Notes under the pieces: generated by a model
The model's input: the letters and a program-made list of their open reading frames with translations, nothing else
What the model was told of the DNA's origin: nothing
Database searches by the model: none
Assembly: GCA_026002835.1 (NCBI GenBank)
Contig: BPGC01000010.1
Coordinates: forward strand, 1 to 64,000
Origin: Candidatus Nitrosocaldaceae archaeon
GTDB lineage: Archaea > Thermoproteota > Nitrososphaeria > Nitrososphaerales > Nitrosocaldaceae
DNA length: 64,000 bases
Direction: 5' to 3'
In this document: positions 57,162 to 64,000 of the stretch, piece by piece
How positions within the stretch are numbered: the stretch's first letter is position 1
Layout: every line of letters begins with the position of its first letter
Made by a program: the position numbers and the translations under genes

Positions 57162-58408
57162 CTTACCCTAGCATATACATTAGTCTCTATCTTATTACAG
57201 TTAAAGCCTACACAATATAACTCGCTCCATAATGCATATACATTGCTACCACTAGCTATAATGCCAGCCTTATTAATATCACCAACAGCAATATTTACTG
57301 GTTCATTGAAATCTATTCCAGCATTATGACTTGCTGCTATATTGAACTGTTTAATCTTTCCATCCTCTTCTACCCATGTTACATATACATTTGAACCCTC
57401 AACACTAATCCTATGCATCTCAAGTCTACCTTCTGCTATCTTATGCATCATAAAATTCTCATTATCTATACTACATGCTTCATAAAGTTTGATATTATTG
57501 CTTATGCCAAACCATGACAAGCATACCAATGCGCCATCCACATCTAATCCTGGTAAAGTTGCATTATCACTTATCCTTAATATTTCTCTAAAACTGTTCC
57601 CAGCATCATTACTAGCAATCAATACTATATTCCTATTATTATTAACACGCTCAACCCATGCTATATACACATTTGAACCTTCAACCTCTACTGTTGGAAA
57701 ACCAGCATTATGCTTATTAAGTTCGATAATATCGCTGAATGTATTACCATTGTCATGGCTATATCTCAACAATACCTTATGCTTTCCATTTATGATCTCA
57801 TGCCATACAATGTATACGCTACTACCATCAGCATCTATAGATATTGAACTTGCATCATTGTTAGGATTGCTTATCCTTATAATATCGCTGAATGTATTAC
57901 CATTGTCATGGCTATATCTCAACAATACTTGATAGTTATTATCTATATACTCTAACCATGCTATATAAACTACTGGCCCACTAACAACTACAGTAGGATA
58001 ATCTAATATATAATTTGTCTCTCTAATTATCTTTGTATCTATACCCTCTATATTACTACTCAATAATACCTTTCTAGGATATAGATAATCATCTATCCAA
58101 GCAATAAATACATTTGAACCAGAAGCATCTATGCTTCTACTTAATGGCATAGTATAATCATTTGTTATCTTATCTATATGGAACTTCTTTGGGGTGCTTG
58201 ATGCTAATGCAATCTCTTTGTTATCAAATTCTGTCCAAGCAATATACAGATTAGAGCCAACATTGGTTGCTAACAAACCAGAATTTCCTAATTCTAAACT
58301 CTTTGTAGGATGATTATTAAGTATATTAACAGCTGATATTCCAGCATATTGAGCTATTATGAATACTATTATAGGAGCTGAGATAAGGAGTAATCTGTTC
58401 ATCCTCAT
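57116..58408 (-). CDS. Secreted beta-propeller-like (BNR/sialidase-like) protein
   Basis: 430 residues, N-terminal signal or anchor helix (MRMNRLLLISAPIIVFIIAQ), then about eight repeats of the type 'GSNVYIAWVE...LLRYSHDNGNTFSDII' resembling BNR/Asp-box blades; the Asp-box core S-x-D-x-G-x-x-F is present many times. A 50-bp identical DNA stretch occurs at 57726-57775 and 57879-57928 (153 bp apart, exactly one blade). No catalytic sialidase Arg triad was identified, so glycan binding rather than hydrolysis is likely. Confidence 0.78.
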   Translation of the reverse strand: MRMNRLLLISAPIIVFIIAQYAGISAVNILNNHPTKSLELGNSGLLATNVGSNLYIAWTEFDNKEIALASSTPKKFHIDKITNDYTMPLSRSIDASGSNVFIAWIDDYLYPRKVLLSSNIEGIDTKIIRETNYILDYPTVVVSGPVVYIAWLEYIDNNYQVLLRYSHDNGNTFSDIIRISNPNNDASSISIDADGSSVYIVWHEIINGKHKVLLRYSHDNGNTFSDIIELNKHNAGFPTVEVEGSNVYIAWVERVNNNRNIVLIASNDAGNSFREILRISDNATLPGLDVDGALVCLSWFGISNNIKLYEACSIDNENFMMHKIAEGRLEMHRISVEGSNVYVTWVEEDGKIKQFNIAASHNAGIDFNEPVNIAVGDINKAGIIASGSNVYALWSELYCVGFNCNKIETNVYARVSYDAGNSFEESFSLG

Positions 58409-58457
58409 AATTATAATTATAATTATTTAAGGTTAAAAATCTTCACTAAAAAAGTAT

Positions 58458-58640
58458 TTAGAGTGAACCTTTCAGCGCATCTAGTATAGACTGTTTAGCG
58501 TTATCGGATAAGTTATATTTTGCTAATATTTCATCAGGATTATCAAATAATTCTTTTCTAAATGCTGGATCTTGTGCTGCTTTTACAAATATCTCATTTA
58601 ATACCCTCAATTCATTATCTGTTGGTTCTTCATCTACCAT
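58458..58640 (-). CDS. NHLP-like 60-residue peptide beside ycaO-tfuA
   Basis: 60 residues with FVKAAQDPAFRKELFDNPDE, then ILAKYNLSDNAKQSIL, the pattern of nitrile-hydratase-leader-like (NHLP/Os1348) RiPP leader peptides and of LigA-like helical domains. It stops at KGSL, so it has no clear core with Cys residues. It is divergent from ycaO (190 bp between) with its own TATA-like box (58664-58672, minus strand) for a leaderless transcript. It could be a RiPP precursor or a carrier/partner; see the cluster finding. Confidence 0.72.
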   Translation of the reverse strand: MVDEEPTDNELRVLNEIFVKAAQDPAFRKELFDNPDEILAKYNLSDNAKQSILDALKGSL

Positions 58641-58830
58641 AACAGTTTAAAGATATAAACCAATTATATACTTTTTGAGTTATGAATAGGAAGGCTTTAA
58701 TAAAAATTATTTAGGGTTTATCTCTCACATCATACAGTTCTATAAGCATTAGGGTATATGATAATAGGTAAGAATATAGATACAAAACATAGCAAATGAA
58801 TTAATATAATAATAATCAATTAAGGATAAC

Positions 58831-60147
58831 ATGCACCTAGAAAGTAGGAAGAAATGGATGAATGGCAGTTCTAGAACTATACCTATCAAAGATACTTTGC
58901 AAAAAGTTGAACCAATAGCAAAATCCATAGGTGTTACTAGAATAGCAGATATAACTCATCTAGATATATTAAGAATACCTAACTATTCAGCAGTTCTTCC
59001 AGGAACTGAAGATTATATCTGGGTATATAGTGGTAAAGGTCCAACAAGAGCACATGCAAGAGCTAGTGCTCTAATGGAGTGTATAGAGAGATACTCATCA
59101 CTTCCTTCAAGATCCATATTTAAAGATAGATTGATAAGAGCTAGTTATGAAGAGATGAGCAAAGAGTATGGAAGAGATAATGTAATTCATCCAGATGATG
59201 TTGTTGAACCCTTGAAATTTCCTTATAACAATGACATGCCTTTAGACTTTATTGCTGGAATTGATCTATTTACTAATGAGCAGATATTTGTTCCAGCTGG
59301 TATAGCGTTATCAAGGTATGATCCAGATTATAAACATGCTGTAAATCCATTTAAATTCTCACACACAAATGGTTTAGCATCTGGAAACGTTATTGAGGAA
59401 GCTATATGCCATTCATTATGTGAAGTTATAGAGAGAGATGCTGTAAGTTTAGCTGAATTACGATCTAGCGCAATATCATTCCATAAACTTGCTAATGCTA
59501 TAGAACATCTTAATAGAGAAGGATATGAGATTGATCAGATAGATCCAGATCTATTCGTTGATGATCCAGATCTATTTGATGAAGTGTTATTAGATGAAGT
59601 TGAATTTCCATTTGCTAAATATCTGATAAACAGATTCAAGGAAGAGGATATACCATTATTGGTTAAGGATATAACAAGTGATATAGGTATACCTACATTC
59701 ATAGCAACAAGCATACAATGGATAACTGATGATTATGGTTATCTTGCTGAAGGTCATGGTACACATCCAGATGCTAGAATTGCATTAGTTAGAGCTATCA
59801 CCGAGGTTTCTCAAACTAGAGCAGCAAATATTCAAGGTGCTAGAGATGATCTTAGGAAGATGGATTATAGGATGGGTAATACTGCTGAGAATAAAGCATG
59901 GCAGTTTATGCATTCTAGTAAAGTAAAAGGTTTCAATTCTATAAAAAGTTATGAGAATGAGGATATATTAGATGATATAGATCTCATATTAAAGAATCTA
60001 AAGAGAGTGGGATTAGATAGAGCTATAATAGTTGATCTTACAAATGATGAATTATCAATACCAGTTGTTAGAGCTATAGTTCCAGGATTGGAAACATTTA
60101 AGGTTAGCAAGAGTGTAATAGGATGGAGAGCTAGAAGGTATGAGTAA
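58831..60147 (+). CDS. ycaO: YcaO cyclodehydratase/thioamide-type enzyme
   Basis: 438 residues. ATP-binding motifs typical of YcaO: RAHARASALMECIERYSSLP (about 72-91), AICHSLCEVIERDAVSLAEL (about 191-210) and RAITEVSQTRAANIQGARDD (about 321-340). YcaO phosphorylates a peptide backbone amide so it can cyclise to azoline or take up sulfur as thioamide. The C terminus lacks the Pro-rich tail of TOMM synthetases. It is followed by tfuA after 2 bases. Confidence 0.93.
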   Translation: MHLESRKKWMNGSSRTIPIKDTLQKVEPIAKSIGVTRIADITHLDILRIPNYSAVLPGTEDYIWVYSGKGPTRAHARASALMECIERYSSLPSRSIFKDRLIRASYEEMSKEYGRDNVIHPDDVVEPLKFPYNNDMPLDFIAGIDLFTNEQIFVPAGIALSRYDPDYKHAVNPFKFSHTNGLASGNVIEEAICHSLCEVIERDAVSLAELRSSAISFHKLANAIEHLNREGYEIDQIDPDLFVDDPDLFDEVLLDEVEFPFAKYLINRFKEEDIPLLVKDITSDIGIPTFIATSIQWITDDYGYLAEGHGTHPDARIALVRAITEVSQTRAANIQGARDDLRKMDYRMGNTAENKAWQFMHSSKVKGFNSIKSYENEDILDDIDLILKNLKRVGLDRAIIVDLTNDELSIPVVRAIVPGLETFKVSKSVIGWRARRYE

Positions 60148-60149
60148 AG

Positions 60150-60812
60150 ATGGTTCCTATAATATTCTTAGGTCCAAGTTTAAGTATAAAGAAGGCAAGA
60201 GAAGTATTCCCATTTGCAGAGTATAGAAGCCCAGCAAGAAAAGGTGATATATCAAGGATAGCAACTAGGCATGAGAGTAATTTTATAGGATTGATAGATG
60301 GTGTATTCTTGCAAGATTATCCTCCAACTCCAATAGAGGTTTATACAGCATTGAGTAGAGGTGTAAAGATAGTAGGGGCTGCTAGTATAGGAGCAGTTAG
60401 AGCTGTTGAACTAGAAAAGTTTGGCATGATTGGAGTTGGAAAGATCTTTAGACTGTATAAATCTGGTAAGTTAGAGGATGATGATGAGATTGCTGTAACA
60501 TTTACTGATGATTATAAATTGCAATCAGAAGCATTGATAGATATTAGATATACGTTATATCATGCATATAAAGATGGTATCATAGATTATAATACTAGGA
60601 GAGAATTAATAAAGATAGCAAAAAAGATATACTTTCCTTATAGAACATACGATGAGATTCTTAACAAGGCTAAAGATGTTATAGATAATACTATACTTAC
60701 TAGATTGGAAGAATATATTGCTAAAAATAGGAAGAGTTTAAAAGAAGAGGATAGTATTAGATTATTGAATTATATGAAGAAACGGTATATAGAGTCTTTA
60801 AAGGCTAAGTGA
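60150..60812 (+). CDS. tfuA: TfuA-like partner protein
   Basis: 220 residues starting VPIIFLGPSLS, followed by IDGVFLQDYPPTPIEVYTALSRGVKIVGAASIGAVRAVE and a late DDDEIAVTFTDDYKL, the TfuA signature. TfuA proteins partner YcaO in thioamidation, probably delivering sulfide. Translationally coupled to ycaO (2-base gap). No sulfur relay gene is adjacent, and no methyl-CoM reductase, the known archaeal target, is in the window. Confidence 0.92.
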   Translation: MVPIIFLGPSLSIKKAREVFPFAEYRSPARKGDISRIATRHESNFIGLIDGVFLQDYPPTPIEVYTALSRGVKIVGAASIGAVRAVELEKFGMIGVGKIFRLYKSGKLEDDDEIAVTFTDDYKLQSEALIDIRYTLYHAYKDGIIDYNTRRELIKIAKKIYFPYRTYDEILNKAKDVIDNTILTRLEEYIAKNRKSLKEEDSIRLLNYMKKRYIESLKAK

Positions 60813-60860
60813 CAAAATGATCCGATTATTTATAAATCCAAAATTATACTATTTATCAAT

Positions 60861-61907
60861 ATGGGCTTTGGCAAGTTCGTAGTAAAGCGAACTGTTAATA
60901 TGATAATAGTATTATTTGCTACTTTATTAATTACAGTAATTCTAGTTGGACCAACTATGGATAACATATTGAAAAGATCGATTGAGCAAGAGGTTAATGA
61001 AGAGTTAAGGAGCGCTAAAGGTTTGACATTTGCTAATCAGCAAGAGTTTGAAGCATATAAGAAAGAAAGGATTGAGCAAAGGATAAAAAGTTTAGGTCTA
61101 GATGAACCTTGGTATTCTCCAAAAAGGTTATGGCTAACATTACTAAAAGTCATGAGTTTCGATTTTGGTAGAGCATATACTCTAACAAGTTTCTCTGGTT
61201 CATCTAAAGTTATAGATATAATAATGGAAAGACTTCCTAGAACTATACTATTATTCACAAGTGCAACTGCGATAGTATCAGCGGTTGGATTATTCTTAGG
61301 AGCGTTCTCTGCTAGTAGAGTTGGTTCAGTATTTGATAAACTGACATCAGCATTTGCAGTTATCAGCAGTAGTTTTCCATTATGGTGGACTGGTATGATA
61401 ATGATCCTAATATTCGCATTCATACTAGGAGTATTCCCAGCCAGAGCTACGCCTATAATTGCTAGTAATGATCCATCATATCCATTAGCCTTATTATATC
61501 ATATGCTGCTACCTTTGATAACTTTAGTATTATTCAGTTTTGGAGTATGGGCATATATTGTTAGGAACTTTATGATAGGTATAATGAGCGAAGATTATAT
61601 ACTAGCAAAGAAGGCTCAAGGAATACCAGAGAAGAAGATAATATATTCTCATGCATTAAAGAATGCTGCACCTCCAATAATTACGGTTATAGCATTATCA
61701 TTATCTGGATCTATTGGTGGAGCAATAATATCTGAGGCTGTATTCGATTGGCCAGGTATAGGCAAACTATACTTTGATGCAATTAATGTATTTGATCTCC
61801 CAATAATAATTGGTTTGACTTATATAACTACGATCGTATTTCTGATAAGCATATTCGTAGCAGATATACTCTATGGCTTCTTCGATCCTAGAATAAGAGT
61901 GGGTTAA
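60861..61907 (+). CDS. ABC transporter permease, DppB/OppB type
   Basis: 348 residues with about six transmembrane helices and the EAA loop (LAKKAQGIPEKKIIYSHALKNA) that docks the ATPase. N-terminal helix followed by a long extracytoplasmic region, as in DppB. TATA-like TTATAAATC lies about 25-30 bp before the ATG, so it has its own promoter and need not be cotranscribed with tfuA. Imports peptides or other small solutes; binding-protein and ATPase genes are not in the window. Confidence 0.9.
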   Translation: MGFGKFVVKRTVNMIIVLFATLLITVILVGPTMDNILKRSIEQEVNEELRSAKGLTFANQQEFEAYKKERIEQRIKSLGLDEPWYSPKRLWLTLLKVMSFDFGRAYTLTSFSGSSKVIDIIMERLPRTILLFTSATAIVSAVGLFLGAFSASRVGSVFDKLTSAFAVISSSFPLWWTGMIMILIFAFILGVFPARATPIIASNDPSYPLALLYHMLLPLITLVLFSFGVWAYIVRNFMIGIMSEDYILAKKAQGIPEKKIIYSHALKNAAPPIITVIALSLSGSIGGAIISEAVFDWPGIGKLYFDAINVFDLPIIIGLTYITTIVFLISIFVADILYGFFDPRIRVG

Positions 61908-63260
61908 ATGAGCGTAGTATCTGTATCTGATATATGGCAAGAACTTAAGAAGAGTAGGATAGGAATTGCTGGTTTATCTATTCTAGGAGTATTAATAATA
62001 ATATCTATAATAGCTATAGTATCAATACCTCTAGATACATTCAAACAATGGCATAACCAATCCTATTGGGTAGAATATCCTAGAGCAGCTATGCCAGCAT
62101 GGCTTAATATATTCTCTGAGAAGAAGCTGCCAGAACATCTGATCCTTAAACCTATGATAGAGGAGAATGAGAATAGTATAAGGAGTATAGTTCATAGATT
62201 TACATTTGATTATAATGCAGATCTATTCCCTACAGATTTCTTACTAAAGTATGATGTCAGATATACCTCATCTCCATTATTACAATTATCGATAACAAGA
62301 CCAGATGGGTTAGAGATGGAGTTAGCAAGATTAACCTTGCCATCGCAGAATAATGATACATTATCTGGAATATTATTCTCTACAGATAATATAATTAAGA
62401 AAAGCATTACAAATTATCGTGATAACTTTAATTTTGATAGCGACGAACCTACAAGGATTATCTTTGCTGATAAAGATGGTAATATACTTAAAGGAAGGTA
62501 TGAGGTAAAGATGACTATATTCTTGTTTGATGAGAGTGATGAAGTTATAGATAGCAAGTTTATTCTTGGAGGAAAGGTATATGGGTTATTTGGCACAGAT
62601 GAGTTGAGAAGAGATCTAACTATAGGAATAGTATGGGGAGCACCATTAGCATTATTCATAGGTATAGCTGTATCTGTATTAGCAGTCATAATAGGTTTGA
62701 TATATGGAGTTATTGCTGGCTATAAAGGTGGTAATACAGATGAGATGCTTATGAGAGCAAATGATATTGTATATGCCCTCCCAGCATTGCCTTTGCTTAT
62801 ACTCTTAGCAGTATTTGTTGGCAAAAGCATATTCTTGATGGTAGGTTATCTTATAATATTTAGTTGGGTAGGTATAGCAAAGGTGTCTAGAAGTATGGCT
62901 TTACAGATAAAGAATATGCAGTATGTAGAAGCTGCTGAATTGATCGGACAATCAAGCATAAAGATAATGTTCAAGCATATAATACCACAGCTATTGCCAT
63001 ATACATTTGCTAGTATTGCTGTATCAGTTCCTGGAGCAATAATAACTGAGGCTGGTTTGAGTTTTCTAGGGTTAGGAGATCCTACGCTCCCAACATGGGG
63101 TCAGATATTACATGATGCAAATGTATATGGTGCTTCTGCTAGAGGCTTGTGGTGGTGGATAATACCTCCAGGCGCTATGATAGCATTGACTGGTTTAGCA
63201 TTTGTATTGATAGGAAATGCGTTAGATGCAATAGTAAATCCTAGAATGAGAAAGTTATAA
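61908..63260 (+). CDS. ABC transporter permease, DppC/OppC type
   Basis: 450 residues, larger than the usual 280-300: between helix 1 (about 19-40) and the permease core (about 235-450) lies a roughly 190-residue insert with a beta-rich composition, presumably outside the cell. The core has GTDELRRDLTIGIVWGAPLALFIG and the EAA loop YVEAAELIGQSSIKIMFKHIIP. It starts immediately after the dppB stop. Insert function unknown. Confidence 0.9.
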   Translation: MSVVSVSDIWQELKKSRIGIAGLSILGVLIIISIIAIVSIPLDTFKQWHNQSYWVEYPRAAMPAWLNIFSEKKLPEHLILKPMIEENENSIRSIVHRFTFDYNADLFPTDFLLKYDVRYTSSPLLQLSITRPDGLEMELARLTLPSQNNDTLSGILFSTDNIIKKSITNYRDNFNFDSDEPTRIIFADKDGNILKGRYEVKMTIFLFDESDEVIDSKFILGGKVYGLFGTDELRRDLTIGIVWGAPLALFIGIAVSVLAVIIGLIYGVIAGYKGGNTDEMLMRANDIVYALPALPLLILLAVFVGKSIFLMVGYLIIFSWVGIAKVSRSMALQIKNMQYVEAAELIGQSSIKIMFKHIIPQLLPYTFASIAVSVPGAIITEAGLSFLGLGDPTLPTWGQILHDANVYGASARGLWWWIIPPGAMIALTGLAFVLIGNALDAIVNPRMRKL

Positions 63261-64000
63261 TCATACTTTATTATTATCCCTAATTACTATTGATCTCAAC
63301 TTTATGCTTAATGCTATCATTATAAACGATACAATAACTGCGGTTAGGAATATATTATTATAAGCAGTACTTGATGGATAGCCATTATCTAAACCTATTT
63401 GCATAAACACACCAGCAACAACTGGTCCAGTCGAACTCCCAATAACTCTAATCAGTGTATGCATTCCAAATCCAATGCCTAGATATCTCTTATCAGTAAC
63501 TAGTGCAATTATATTTGTTATTCCAACATTGATCAATGCTAACCCAACTGCAATTATTGCTAAACCTAAAGTCAATGTATTTATGCTATTATGAAACGTT
63601 AATAACGATATGAAGCCAAGGGTTACTATACAGATGCCAGCAATTATAGCCTTGATAGAACCAATTCTGGTTATAATAAAACCAGATGTTGGACCAAAGA
63701 TTAATAATATTATTGCAAATGGTAATTGAGTATAAGCTATATCTAATATACTGCCTTCTAATCCATATGGTTTTGGTGCATTAACCAGAATTGGAATGGT
63801 TTGGAATATTAAGAACATACAAAAACCTACAAGCATTACTATTATATTTGCTGGAAGTAATGCTCCTTTGAATATTATGAAATTTACCAATGGTTCTTTT
63901 ACTCTCTTCTCTCTAATTATAAATGAGATAAATGCTGAGATGCTAATAAATGTTAATATTAATGATAAGTTATGGTTCTCATCTATGTATGTTAATGCTA
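63261..64000 (-). CDS. Major facilitator superfamily transporter, truncated at the window edge
   Basis: The reading frame stays open through the right end (ALTYIDENHNLSLILTFI.. then REKRVKEPLVNFIIF), so the start is outside. Visible part, about 245 residues, holds roughly six membrane helices and GPTSGFIITRIGSIK, the typical MFS loop between helices. It resembles the C-terminal half of a 14-helix drug:proton antiporter-like MFS. Substrate unknown. Confidence 0.8.
   Translation of the reverse strand, partial: ALTYIDENHNLSLILTFISISAFISFIIREKRVKEPLVNFIIFKGALLPANIIVMLVGFCMFLIFQTIPILVNAPKPYGLEGSILDIAYTQLPFAIILLIFGPTSGFIITRIGSIKAIIAGICIVTLGFISLLTFHNSINTLTLGLAIIAVGLALINVGITNIIALVTDKRYLGIGFGMHTLIRVIGSSTGPVVAGVFMQIGLDNGYPSSTAYNNIFLTAVIVSFIMIALSIKLRSIVIRDNNKV

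Overview
The window is a strongly AT-rich archaeal chromosome segment that fits the Thaumarchaeota/Nitrososphaerota best. The domain is clear: proteasome beta subunit, aCPSF1-type RNase, TFE-alpha, group II chaperonin, archaeal pterin pyrophosphokinase (MptE type), SepF, UbiA-type prenyltransferase and an intron-containing tRNA. The phylum is inferred from the combination, including a fused GuaA and a membrane histidine kinase with a lone receiver; no rRNA or ammonia-oxidation gene is present to confirm it.

Layout. 1-2.4 kb: a hicBA toxin-antitoxin pair, decayed DNA and an IS1595-like element. 2.4-23.1 kb: housekeeping genes (cyclase, aminotransferases, SHMT, TFE-alpha, UbiA, Lrp-type regulators, M24 peptidase, PP-loop tRNA-thiolation-like enzyme, SepF, an orphan DNA methyltransferase, aCPSF1/proteasome beta, histidine kinase/receiver), interrupted by one IS5-like element. 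23.2-25.5 kb: a flavoprotein disulfide reductase pseudogene split by a second IS5-like copy. 25.5-25.8 kb: tRNA-Asp and a tRNA-Lys whose anticodon loop is bounded by two 13-nt insertions.

25.8-32.2 kb: a decaying integrated plasmid or virus beside tRNA-Lys, with a broken tyrosine integrase, a winged-helix regulator, a large primase-polymerase/SF3 helicase and an iteron-like origin bounded by 22-bp inverted repeats. It abuts a complete type I-B-like CRISPR-Cas locus (cas6-cas8-cas7-cas5-cas3-cas4-cas1-cas2; 32.5-40.8 kb) with 11 repeats and 10 spacers. A dead IS6-like element sits exactly at the cas6 stop codon, and an IS1595-like element begins 7 bp after the last CRISPR repeat.

41.6-48.9 kb: a transposon-rich region. 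Two near-identical, doubly inactivated IS1595-like copies in inverted orientation flank a secreted TIM-barrel-like protein. Next come a large CARDB/NEW3-like surface protein, an IS5-like remnant with an intact IS5-like copy nested in it, and a second secreted TIM-barrel-like paralogue.

50-64 kb: thermosome, PfkB kinase, GuaA, MptE and dihydropteroate synthase (pterin pathway), a zinc-finger protein, a secreted beta-propeller-like protein, then the most interesting small cluster: a 60-residue NHLP-like peptide gene divergent from a ycaO-tfuA operon, followed by two Dpp/Opp-type ABC permease genes and a truncated MFS transporter. ycaO-tfuA without methyl-CoM reductase suggests backbone thioamidation or azoline formation on an unknown substrate.
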